DNA of 5,729 nt from Mariprofundaceae bacterium (GCA_030950875.1 JAUZQS010000263.1:1-5729), one strand, 5' to 3'. Positions 1-5,687 are shown, counted from the first letter of the stretch. The notes: a model not told the origin generated them from the sequence alone. Program-made: numbers and translations.

Positions 1-946
1 CTTTCCCCATCTTCTGATTAAGATCTGCTATGAGTTTATCATACTCTGCAACCATATTCCGATGTTCACACAAATTCAGTACCATGCCTTCTTCAATAGC
101 ACATGCGAATTCAAGCCCATCACCTTCACAGACACTCTGGAGTGCACGCACATAACATTCGCTTCCATAGGGGTAAATAAGAGGGTTGTTCGAAAATATT
201 TGTGGGGTTAAGTCCTTCACTTCCAGACCCAACAACTGGGCATATCGCTGCGCAGCAGGAACACCATCAAGACGATAAACCAAACGATTGGCGGCATCTG
301 CTTTGGTAATAACAACGTCTATATCGCCGGGGACAAAGTGCTGATGTTTTATAGCACGAAAAGGTATCTGGCTCTCTGCCAAAATAAATACGGCGGCATG
401 CTGATAAGCCTTGCCGTTGGCGATGACATAAGTATTTTCAAAGTTAAGATCATCTCCAGCAGAGCCTCCCAGCAGTGGAATGCTGCCCAGTTCGTTGGCT
501 ATGGCAGCGATGACAGGCTCTTCCCGTTTGCTCAATCCATCGAAAAAACTCAGGCAAAAATGCTTTTGTGGGTTTAATTCATCCCACTTGATCCCCAGCT
601 GTTGCAGCAGTTCAGCACATACTGTTTTTGCACTATCGACGGGAGGACTGTCGAGATTTTCAAGCACACTCATACTCCAGCGGATAGCCGGTGTCGTAAT
701 ACCTAAAAGTACCAGTGTCTGATTGCTATGCTGGCCTGTTATCCATTCGCCAGCTGTCGTACAACCAACGATTAATGTGTCTGGAAAGTGCTCGGCAAGG
801 TTTGCAGCTACATCAGGTGAATTTTGGGTTGAGGAGTGGAAAATAAACAAGATATCTGGTGATAAAACATCATCCCAGTGGCATATAGCCTCAAGAATAG
901 CCTCTTGAGCATCACTTTTAGCGGATGTCCCTTCAAGTATATTCAA
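1..946 (-). CDS. FIST-domain sensory protein, C-terminus cut by the window edge
   Basis: My reverse-strand translation gives 315 uninterrupted codons that run off the left edge. FIST_N covers about residues 28-215: a strand DILFIFHSS (31-39), GCTTAGE (61-67), and GGSAGDDLNF (160-169). FIST_C starts near 216 with the typical LDGVPAAQRYAQLLG stretch (226-240). The end of FIST_C, usually carrying a GxxxFxCxGR-type motif, should lie beyond the edge. There is no signal peptide or membrane segment, so it is probably cytosolic. FIST proteins are thought to sense small ligands, and the haem-binding NosP subgroup senses nitric oxide and works with histidine kinases; neither ligand nor partner can be read here. 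The start is TTG at 946, because TGA lies in frame just upstream with no ATG between, and GGGAG sits 5 bases before TTG. An insertion element abuts this ribosome binding site (positions 960-1133). The family call is firm; the ligand is unknown. Confidence 0.9.
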   Translation of the reverse strand, partial: MNILEGTSAKSDAQEAILEAICHWDDVLSPDILFIFHSSTQNSPDVAANLAEHFPDTLIVGCTTAGEWITGQHSNQTLVLLGITTPAIRWSMSVLENLDSPPVDSAKTVCAELLQQLGIKWDELNPQKHFCLSFFDGLSKREEPVIAAIANELGSIPLLGGSAGDDLNFENTYVIANGKAYQHAAVFILAESQIPFRAIKHQHFVPGDIDVVITKADAANRLVYRLDGVPAAQRYAQLLGLEVKDLTPQIFSNNPLIYPYGSECYVRALQSVCEGDGLEFACAIEEGMVLNLCEHRNMVAEYDKLIADLNQKMGK

Positions 947-950
947 TATA

Positions 951-959
951 TCTCCCTTT
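951..959. repeat. Left target-site duplication, also the FIST ribosome binding site
   Basis: TCTCCCTTT on the plus strand is AAAGGGAGA on the minus strand, the Shine-Dalgarno sequence of the FIST gene whose TTG starts at 946. An exact copy is at 1134-1142 on the other side of the element. The preceding TA is also shared, so the repeat could be 9 to 11 bp. Confidence 0.7.
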
Positions 960-991
960 GTAACTATTCAGCACACCACTTATTTTCCCGA
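960..991 (+). repeat. Left terminal inverted repeat of the MITE-like element
   Basis: Begins GTAACTATTCAG and continues through CCACTTATTTT to GA. Compared with the minus strand of 1072-1103 it differs at 9 of 32 positions; the conserved blocks are GTAACT, TTCAG, CC, CTTATTTT and GA. It starts directly after the left flanking repeat, next to the FIST gene's ribosome binding site. Confidence 0.75.
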
Positions 992-1001
992 TGCCTGCGT
1001 T

Positions 1002-1039
1002 AAAAAATGCTCACTTACAGGAGTAAGCTCCGCTTTTTT
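1002..1039. terminator. Central A6-stem-T6 hairpin, possible bidirectional terminator
   Basis: A run of six A (1002-1007), then GC (1009-1010), a 3x4 internal loop, and a perfect CTTAC (1014-1018) / GTAAG (1023-1027) stem with AGGA loop; then GC (1032-1033) and six T (1034-1039). The same layout reads from both strands. On the minus strand GCTTAC (1028-1023) can alternatively pair with GTGAGC (1014-1009) with one G-U pair, directly before ATTTTTT. It lies inside the insertion element and in the leader of the FIST gene, so it may reduce transcription into that gene. The paired core is short, so terminator strength is uncertain. Confidence 0.5.
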
Positions 1040-1071
1040 GCCTCGCCTAAAAGCGCCTACTGTTGGTGTCC

Positions 1072-1103
1072 TCAAAAAAATAAGCGGCAATCTGAACAGT
1101 TAC
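1072..1103 (-). repeat. Right inner inverted repeat of the MITE-like element
   Basis: On the minus strand this begins GTAACTGTTCAG and continues through CCGCTTATTTT, mirroring 960-991. It is not itself next to a copy of the flanking direct repeat; the outer copy at 1123-1133 is. The right end therefore seems to carry two binding-site-like repeats. Confidence 0.7.
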
Positions 1104-1122
1104 AGGCTATTTTGTGGTTACA

Positions 1123-1133
1123 CTGAACAGTTA
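1123..1133 (-). repeat. Outermost right end repeat of the MITE-like element
   Basis: TAACTGTTCAG on the minus strand is identical to 1092-1102 over 11 bases and lies 31 bp away, close to three helical turns. It matches the left tip (961-971) at 10 of 11 bases. It borders the right copy of the flanking repeat, so it is the best candidate for the true right tip. Confidence 0.7.
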
Positions 1134-1142
1134 TCTCCCTTT
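1134..1142. repeat. Right target-site duplication
   Basis: Second exact copy of TCTCCCTTT. On the minus strand it is an orphan Shine-Dalgarno-like AAAGGGAGA with no start codon behind it, as expected if the original ribosome binding site was duplicated by insertion. Confidence 0.7.
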
Positions 1143-1328
1143 TGCTATTAAAATCATAGCTATAGAGCAATTATCTGTGACTTAATTAAAATAAAGCATC
1201 AGATAACCTATATAGCACAATCTGTAGCAAAATTCGAGCCATATATTCATAGTATAAATAACGAAGTCGTCATATGGCGTTAAGCCTTACTGATTTATGT
1301 CATAACCATCTGTTGAATTCAAAACACT
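1143..1328. other. A+T-rich intergenic stretch between the matP-like gene and the insertion element
   Basis: About 186 bases, only roughly a quarter G+C over 1141-1260. I see no open reading frame, tRNA or riboswitch. Weak hairpins occur near 1261-1286 (ACGA/TCGT and GGC/GCC), but neither has a U-tract convincing enough to call a terminator for the matP-like gene. The left part holds a candidate promoter for the FIST gene at 1153-1181. Confidence 0.5.
1153..1181 (-). promoter_or_regulatory. Candidate sigma-70 promoter of the FIST gene
   Basis: On the minus strand GTCACA (1181-1176, 4 of 6 to TTGACA), a 17-bp spacer, and TATGAT (1158-1153, 5 of 6 to TATAAT). If the 174-bp element and one 9-bp repeat are removed in thought, this promoter falls just upstream of AAAGGGAGA and the TTG start, a normal short leader. 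With the element present the leader is about 200 nt and contains the hairpin. Inference from sequence only. Confidence 0.4.
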
Positions 1329-1697
1329 TTATAAGGAAACACCCTGCATCAGCTTGTGTTCAATCACTTCGGATAAAGTGCAATTTTCTTTTTGAGCATG
1401 GTAGTCGAGAATAAACCAAGCATTTTGAGTAAGCGTGATGGTTTTTGTGTCGACACCACGTGAGCGTTTTCGGGCGGCACGAATAGCATTTTTCATCTGC
1501 ACCCACTGGGCTTTTTTTAGCCAAAGTTCACACCAATGATTGAGTTGAATGGCTTCATCTTTGACGCGAGATAAAGCATGTTTGGCAGGATATGTTCTGT
1601 TTTCAGGTAGCCAAGTTGGATTTTCAAGTTTTCTTTCAATCCAACGGTGTGCAAACCAATGATCCTGATTGTTAATATTGTATTTTTGTCTAGCCAC
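1329..1697 (-). CDS. Small MatP-like DNA-binding protein (ribbon-helix-helix)
   Basis: 122 residues. GTG at 1697 is the only plausible start: an in-frame TAA lies 6 bases upstream, and AAGGA is 8 bases before GTG. The resemblance to MatP is from memory of the E. coli protein. LNHW (52-55) matches VNGW, and MKNAIRAARKR (68-78) matches MKQTIRARRKR at 8 of 11. The region from K85 (KTITL, W94, L97, AQ 101-102, TLSE 107-110, I112) aligns without gaps to the MatP ribbon-helix-helix. Residues 85-91 would be the DNA-contacting strand and 92-119 the two helices. MatP binds matS sites and organises the chromosome terminus. This copy is shorter than the roughly 150-residue MatP: the linker before the strand is about 5 residues shorter, and the C-terminal coiled coil, used for bridging and divisome contact, is absent. 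It may therefore be a diverged relative with another role, such as a plain repressor. No clear terminator follows it. Confidence 0.85.
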   Translation of the reverse strand: MARQKYNINNQDHWFAHRWIERKLENPTWLPENRTYPAKHALSRVKDEAIQLNHWCELWLKKAQWVQMKNAIRAARKRSRGVDTKTITLTQNAWFILDYHAQKENCTLSEVIEHKLMQGVSL

Positions 1698-1729
1698 GCA
1701 TTAAATCCTTTAAAATCAACGAATATTAA

Positions 1730-1757
1730 ATAATATGTGACAAGGTAACGCTATAAA
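1730..1757 (-). promoter_or_regulatory. Candidate sigma-70 promoter of the matP-like gene
   Basis: On the minus strand TTTATA (1757-1752, 4 of 6 to TTGACA), a 16-bp spacer, and TATTAT (1735-1730, 5 of 6 to TATAAT), ending 32 bases before the GTG start. It begins right after the thiD stop codon, so the gene could be transcribed alone or by read-through from the thi operon. Confidence 0.4.
1737..1749. promoter_or_regulatory. matS-like 13-mer inside the matP-like promoter spacer
   Basis: GTGACAAGGTAAC matches the matS consensus GTGACRNYGTCAC at 11 of 13 positions (mismatches at Y and in the right arm). It lies wholly within the -35/-10 spacer of the candidate promoter of the matP-like gene. By a rough hand estimate, about 0.7 such matches would be expected by chance somewhere in a window this size, so location is the main argument. 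Confidence 0.3.
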
Positions 1758-1758
1758 C

Positions 1759-2502
1759 TCAGCTTTGCAAGTAGGAAATAGATGCTTCGCAAGCATCATG
1801 AAGTGATGCTCCTTTGGCAATATGTGCTGCAATCGCTGAAGCTAAACGACAACCGCTGCCATGTGATTGTTCACCATGCCATGCTTGTTTTGGATGTGAA
1901 AATAAAGCTACTTCACCGCCCTTTTCACACAATACATCGGTGCAAGTATTACCTTCTCCATGGCCACCTTTTAAGAGTACGGCACAATCAAATTGCATGA
2001 CCAATGTGGCAGCATCCTCCACCACATCATCAATACCACGACCTAGAAAAACCGCTGCTTCATCCAAGTTTGGGGTGAGTAATGTAGCATGCTTGATGAG
2101 CGTGTGTTTCAAGGTTTCAATCGCACCTGCATCCAACAGGCATTTACCACTGCTCGATACCAGTACAGGATCAACAATCAATGGCTTATTGGCGTGATTC
2201 AAATCCAAACATGCAGAAATCACAGCAATATGTTCAGCATCCAATAACATCCCTGTTTTGACGACAGCTACATCATACACATCAAAAATGGCGTGTAATT
2301 CAGCATCCAGTTGTGCCAGAGAAACAGCTTCAATACGATGAATTGTTTGATAGTTCTGTGCTGTTAATGCGGTGATAGCACTACAGCCTTGTACACCCAA
2401 TGCTTCAAAAACACGCAAGTCAGCTTGAATGCCTGCACCACCACATGAATCTGAACCACCAATCGTTAAACAAACGGGGCGATGCTCAATCGATCTGCTC
2501 AT
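1759..2502 (-). CDS. thiD: Hydroxymethylpyrimidine/phosphomethylpyrimidine kinase
   Basis: A cytosolic ribokinase-fold enzyme that phosphorylates HMP and then HMP-P to HMP-PP, the pyrimidine donor for thiamine. Residues are numbered from ATG 2502. Visible motifs: GGSDSCGGAGIQAD (15-28) at the pyrimidine site, KTGML (82-86), VDPVLVSSSG (110-119), TPNLDEA (143-149), LLKGGH (176-181) and HGSGCRLASAIAA (214-226). C218 of GSGC matches the catalytic cysteine. The loop differs from the usual GTGCT: S216 replaces T and R219 replaces T. At 247 residues it is about 20 shorter than E. coli ThiD, ending soon after the last helix. ATG 2502 overlaps the thiE stop as ATGA and has GGA 7 bases upstream; ATG 2514 in frame, with GGGGAG 11 bases upstream, is an alternative adding four residues. 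It is the last clear thi gene of the operon. Confidence 0.95.
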   Translation of the reverse strand: MSRSIEHRPVCLTIGGSDSCGGAGIQADLRVFEALGVQGCSAITALTAQNYQTIHRIEAVSLAQLDAELHAIFDVYDVAVVKTGMLLDAEHIAVISACLDLNHANKPLIVDPVLVSSSGKCLLDAGAIETLKHTLIKHATLLTPNLDEAAVFLGRGIDDVVEDAATLVMQFDCAVLLKGGHGEGNTCTDVLCEKGGEVALFSHPKQAWHGEQSHGSGCRLASAIAAHIAKGASLHDACEASISYLQS

Positions 2503-3146
2503 GCTTTGTTCCATATTTCAATCAGCTCCCCTGCCCTGCGCTCAATATTTCCCTCAATATCATCATTAGATCCAAATAAACCAGAGATGATTGCTGCAGA
2601 TGTTGCTCCTGCATGTTTCACCGAGGCAATATTATCGATTGTAATGCCACCAATGGCGCAAATACTGGCATCAGGAAACATTTGCCGTGCTTTATTAAGG
2701 CGTGGTAACCCCAAAGTTGCTACATCAGGCTTACTTTGACTGCCAAAAACAGCCCCAAAAGACACATAATCAGCACCATACTCCAAAGCAAGCTTGGCAA
2801 AAACGGCATCTGCACGACAAGTGATGCCAATCGTCATATTCGCACCAATATCCTCACGGATTTTGGCTAAGTCTATCACATCATCTCGCCCCAAATGCAC
2901 GCCATCTGCACTAGATGCTTGTGCCAATTGAATTGAATCATTGATGATAAAACGCGCATGATAACATGTTGTTAATTCCCGCAATGCCAAAGCACGTTTT
3001 AAGGCACGTTTATAGCCCGATTTTTTATCACGAAACTGCAATGTTTGAAGCCCACCTTTTAGAGCAGCCTCGGCTTTGATTAGTAGCGTATCTGTATCCA
3101 AATCGGCAGGTAAAATGCCATAAACACCTGTAATTGGATGTTCCAT
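2499..3146 (-). CDS. thiE: Thiamine-phosphate synthase
   Basis: A TIM-barrel enzyme that joins HMP-PP (made by ThiD, next gene) to thiazole phosphate, giving thiamine phosphate and pyrophosphate. The 215 residues are the usual size. Motifs: QFRDK (37-41) and IIND (67-70) for pyrophosphate and metal, DGVHLGRDD (81-89), GADYVSFGAVFGSQSKP (124-140) with the thiazole-side SK, and AIGGI (164-168) for phosphate. GITCR (107-111) stands where many homologues have GxS-H, a modest variation. The start is ATG 3146, which overlaps the gph stop as TGATG and suggests translational coupling; TTG three bases upstream is less likely. The overlap with thiD at its other end makes a tight gph-thiE-thiD unit. Confidence 0.96.
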   Translation of the reverse strand: MEHPITGVYGILPADLDTDTLLIKAEAALKGGLQTLQFRDKKSGYKRALKRALALRELTTCYHARFIINDSIQLAQASSADGVHLGRDDVIDLAKIREDIGANMTIGITCRADAVFAKLALEYGADYVSFGAVFGSQSKPDVATLGLPRLNKARQMFPDASICAIGGITIDNIASVKHAGATSAAIISGLFGSNDDIEGNIERRAGELIEIWNKA

Positions 3147-3799
3147 CAATCCAGAACTTTTAACAAGTCCGTGAAATTTGGCAGGCTTAACACTTTATCT
3201 GCATACTCTTCAGGCACATCTTGATAGCCATGTTCAGCAAATGCGACAGTATGACATTTGGCAGCAAAACCAGCTTCAACATCAAAGCGAGTATCACCAG
3301 TCATGACTGTTTCTGAAGGGCTAACACCCATAGCACGACAGCATTCAAGCAGCATATCTGGGGCTGGTTTTTTGGCAAAGCCGTCTTCGGGTGATAATGC
3401 CAAGGTCATGTAATCATCCAAACCCAAGGCTTTGGTTACTTTCACACGTGCTTTGGCTGGTTTAGCAGTCACAATACACATGGGTAAACCCTTGGCTTGA
3501 ATGGCATCCAAAGTCTCTGTTACGCCCGGAAATATACGGCCAAAATCAGCAGGATGATTTTCATAGAAATCTGCAAAAGCATGGTACATCGCCATAGTAT
3601 CGGGGTGATCCATTGGCTTTCCTAACACATTGGAAGCCAACTTTTGCGCCCCTCCTCCGACATGCGGTTGTGTTTCCTCGATGCTCATTTGGAAGTCGTA
3701 GCCAAGCTTTTCCAAAGCACGATTGGCATTGGCACGAATATCAGGCAATGCATCAATTAATGTGCCGTCCAAATCAAAAATAAACGCTTTTACACTCAT
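3146..3799 (-). CDS. gph: HAD phosphatase, phosphoglycolate phosphatase type
   Basis: 217 residues, the normal length for Gph. HAD motif I is FDLDGTL (8-14) with nucleophile D9 and acid D11, followed by IDALPD like the Gph signature. The helical cap (about 17-90) contains GGG (48-50). Motif II is VTAKP with T111, motif III is KKPAPDML (143-150) with K144, and motif IV is TGDTRFD (167-173) with D169 and D173. Gph clears 2-phosphoglycolate from DNA repair or photorespiration, but HAD specificity is hard to read from sequence. Its one-base overlap with thiE leaves open a thiamine-phosphate-related substrate. The start is ATG 3799 with AAGGGG 5 bases upstream, 13 bases after the queG stop. An in-frame TTG at 3832 would overlap queG and add 11 residues with no homology; I reject it. 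Confidence 0.92.
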   Translation of the reverse strand: MSVKAFIFDLDGTLIDALPDIRANANRALEKLGYDFQMSIEETQPHVGGGAQKLASNVLGKPMDHPDTMAMYHAFADFYENHPADFGRIFPGVTETLDAIQAKGLPMCIVTAKPAKARVKVTKALGLDDYMTLALSPEDGFAKKPAPDMLLECCRAMGVSPSETVMTGDTRFDVEAGFAAKCHTVAFAEHGYQDVPEEYADKVLSLPNFTDLLKVLD

Positions 3800-3812
3800 A
3801 AACACCCCTTTT

Positions 3813-4961
3813 TTAGTCCAAAACCATGTCAATTTCTTTCAAAACATGGTTGTTTTTCTCATTTTCCTTCAATTCGAGCATTTTTTCAATAAATCCATCA
3901 ATAACCTGCAATGTATGCAAGACTGACAATGCCCATATGGCATGACCGCGAATCAAAGGCTCAACATCATATATGGCCTCTAACAGTAAAGGCGCAAATC
4001 TAATATTACCCGAATTTCCCATCGCAATGCATATATTGCGTAAGAATGCAGCCCGTCCAGTACGTTTTACGGGCGATTTTCGAAAGCGTTCTCGAAATCC
4101 TTGCTCATCCAAATGCAATAGCATAGCAAGTTCTGGTAAGATGTTCTCCCCACGCGGAGTAAGTAAATCCGTATCGGGTATTTCAGCTTTGTTATTCCAC
4201 GGGCAGATTGCTTGGCAATCATCACAGCCATAAATATGATTACCCATTAAGGCTCGAAGCTTGTGCGGGATAAAGCCTTTATATTCAATGGTTAAGTATG
4301 AAATACAAAGGTTTGCATCAACGACATAAGGCGCAACAATCGCCTTGGTCGGACATATATCAAGGCATGCAGTACAACTTCCACAATGCTCACTAGCTGT
4401 TTGATCTATTGGAATCTTTGCACTGGTAAAAAGCTCCCCTAGCATCATCCAGGAACCATATTGACGATGAATGGTCAGCGTGTGTTTGCCTTGCCAGCCA
4501 AGTCCAGAAGATGCTGCCAATGCATGCTCCAATATCGGCGCAGTATCGACATATACCCGCTGCTCATGTTCACCCAAAAGTACATCCAAATCACGCGCAA
4601 GTGCTTTCAGACGTTTTTTCATAATATCGTGGTAGTCCACACCATGTGCATATGATGCAATGATGCCCTGCGAGGTTGAACTACAGGCTTCTTCTAAGTT
4701 ATAAGGTGGTGGTGTATGGCGCATAGCCAGAGAAATAATAGTTTGCACATCATTCATCATGCTGCTTGGATCTTTGCGACGTTCAAGCCGATTTTCCTCT
4801 GCCATCCAAGCCATGTCAGCATGCATATTTGAAGCAAGCCAGTGATCAAGGGCTTTGCAATCTTTACTGGTTATCTTAGGGCGCGAAAAATGACACAAAT
4901 CAAAACCATGTTGATAAGCGCAGTTGCGAACGGACTCACATAAATCACTTTTTTTATTCAA
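3813..4961 (-). CDS. queG: Epoxyqueuosine reductase
   Basis: A cobalamin- and iron-sulfur-dependent enzyme that reduces epoxyqueuosine to queuosine at tRNA wobble position 34, the last step of the pathway. 382 residues, close to E. coli QueG. The N-terminal B12-binding half includes WLASNMHADMAWM (41-53) and VDTAPILE (138-145), whose Asp is the likely proton donor. All eight cluster cysteines are present: C193, C196, C199, C203, C219, C246, C249 and C253, as HCGSCTACLDICP and GCDDCQAICPWN, which fits two 4Fe-4S clusters. The C-terminus (about 300-352, RTGRAAFLRNICIAMGN, then EPLIRGHAIWALSVL) looks like HEAT repeats seen in QueG. The start is TTG 4961: an in-frame TAA lies four codons upstream, the next Met is residue 46, and AAAGAG sits 8 bases before. 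It is the first gene of the queG-gph-thiE-thiD run. Confidence 0.96.
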   Translation of the reverse strand: MNKKSDLCESVRNCAYQHGFDLCHFSRPKITSKDCKALDHWLASNMHADMAWMAEENRLERRKDPSSMMNDVQTIISLAMRHTPPPYNLEEACSSTSQGIIASYAHGVDYHDIMKKRLKALARDLDVLLGEHEQRVYVDTAPILEHALAASSGLGWQGKHTLTIHRQYGSWMMLGELFTSAKIPIDQTASEHCGSCTACLDICPTKAIVAPYVVDANLCISYLTIEYKGFIPHKLRALMGNHIYGCDDCQAICPWNNKAEIPDTDLLTPRGENILPELAMLLHLDEQGFRERFRKSPVKRTGRAAFLRNICIAMGNSGNIRFAPLLLEAIYDVEPLIRGHAIWALSVLHTLQVIDGFIEKMLELKENEKNNHVLKEIDMVLD

Positions 4962-5002
4962 ATATCTATCTCTTTATTTGCGACTCAAGCGCCCGAATAC
5001 TT

Positions 5003-5018
5003 GTGCTTTACCAAGCAC
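5003..5018. other. Small perfect hairpin in the rlmE-queG gap
   Basis: GTGCTT and AAGCAC form a 6-bp perfect stem with a TACC loop, 30 to 45 bases after the rlmE stop. No T-run follows on the minus strand, so it is not a convincing intrinsic terminator; it could stabilise the rlmE 3' end or be chance. The 86-bp gap contains no recognisable riboswitch or strong promoter, so whether queG is transcribed with rlmE is open. Confidence 0.3.
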
Positions 5019-5047
5019 CAATACTGACTTGATTATTGCCTGAAGGT

Positions 5048-5686
5048 TTATTTCTTACCCAGACCCAACAAAAAAAATTCTGGCGAAGTTTTACGACTTG
5101 CTGCGGGTTTAATGTTCTTAATTTTTTGGAAATTCAAGCCCAACTCACGACGGAAGCTCTCATACCCCTCCCCCATAAAGGTTTTCATTAGAATATGACC
5201 ACCCTGACGTAAATGTTGTTTGGCAAAATGTAAGGTCATTTCATTGAGTCCAATCATACGCATTTGATCAACTAGCTTATTACCACTCATTTCAGGTGCC
5301 ATATCTGATACAACCACATCAATCGAGCGACCTTTCAGTGCTTCCAACAAGGCTTCTTGCCCTTCGGGTGAATCAAAGTCCTCCTCAATAAGCGTTACAC
5401 CTTCAATGGGCTCTAATGGCAATAAATCTATGCCAATCACCAAACCATCAGCTCCGACATAAGGTCTCAGCTCTTCACTCCAAGAGCCTGGCGCACAGCC
5501 TAAATCTACAACCACAGAGCCTTTTTTGATGTTCAAGCTGTGTTTATCAAGGATTTCAGTGAGCTTAAAGGCCGCACGCGAACGTTTACCCTCTTTTCTA
5601 GCCTGTTTAACATGCGGATCTTTTGAATGGCGTTGAAACCATGCCGATGTCTTGCGATCTTTTTTACTTTTCGATTGTTTTGCCAT
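5048..5686 (-). CDS. rlmE: 23S rRNA 2'-O-methyltransferase RlmE (FtsJ/RrmJ)
   Basis: A SAM-dependent enzyme that methylates the ribose of U2552 (E. coli numbering) in the A loop of 23S rRNA, helping late 50S assembly. 212 residues against 209 in E. coli. SAM motif I is DLGCAPGSW (61-69), with DLLPLEP (87-93) and the acidic D103 following. The catalytic tetrad is complete: K41 in SRAAFKL, D128 in SDMAPEMSG, K168 in LMKTF, and E203 in SPEFFLL. The N-terminal tail is rich in Lys and Arg (residues 3-37), fitting rRNA contact. The start is ATG 5686; AAGGAG at 5707-5702 is 15 bases upstream, too far for an ideal site. It sits one base after a possible upstream stop. Confidence 0.97.
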   Translation of the reverse strand: MAKQSKSKKDRKTSAWFQRHSKDPHVKQARKEGKRSRAAFKLTEILDKHSLNIKKGSVVVDLGCAPGSWSEELRPYVGADGLVIGIDLLPLEPIEGVTLIEEDFDSPEGQEALLEALKGRSIDVVVSDMAPEMSGNKLVDQMRMIGLNEMTLHFAKQHLRQGGHILMKTFMGEGYESFRRELGLNFQKIKNIKPAASRKTSPEFFLLGLGKK

Positions 5687-5687
5687 G

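Larger units (their letters stand above)
960..1133. mobile_element. MITE-like palindromic insertion element (no transposase)
   Basis: This is a 174-bp non-coding element. Its left end (960-991) is an inverted repeat of 1072-1103, 23 of 32 bases matching, both beginning GTAACTrTTCAG. A further copy of the end, TAACTGTTCAG on the minus strand, lies at 1123-1133, giving the right side two tandem end repeats 31 bp apart. The exact 9-bp direct repeat TCTCCCTTT flanks it at 951-959 and 1134-1142, as a target-site duplication would. Boundaries are uncertain by one or two bases: G960 may be target or element, and TA could be counted with either. The interior is palindromic around 1020. No coding potential is seen, so it would be mobilised in trans. 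The parent IS family is not identified. The structure is seen directly; mobility is inferred. Confidence 0.75.

Noticed and set aside
338..908. Three short plus-strand open frames over the FIST gene
   Set aside because: They lie opposite a clear FIST coding frame, have no recognisable domain, and are shadows.
1092..1134. Two CTGAACAGTTA repeats as tandem operators 31 bp apart
   Set aside because: A third, inverted copy at 961-971 and the flanking 9-bp direct repeat fit transposon ends better.
1177..1181. GTGAC half-site of matS at the FIST -35
   Set aside because: Only five bases match and the other arm is absent; expected often by chance.
1782..2739. Plus-strand open frames across thiD and thiE
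   Set aside because: Antisense to well-conserved enzymes with intact motifs; no homology or ribosome binding site seen.
3800..3832. Upstream TTG start for gph overlapping queG
   Set aside because: The extra residues match nothing in the family, while ATG 3799 has a strong Shine-Dalgarno sequence at good spacing.
3723..4655. Plus-strand open frames across gph and queG
   Set aside because: Antisense shadows of conserved genes.
5003..5018. Rho-independent terminator after rlmE
   Set aside because: Perfect 6-bp stem but no T-run after it on the transcribed strand.
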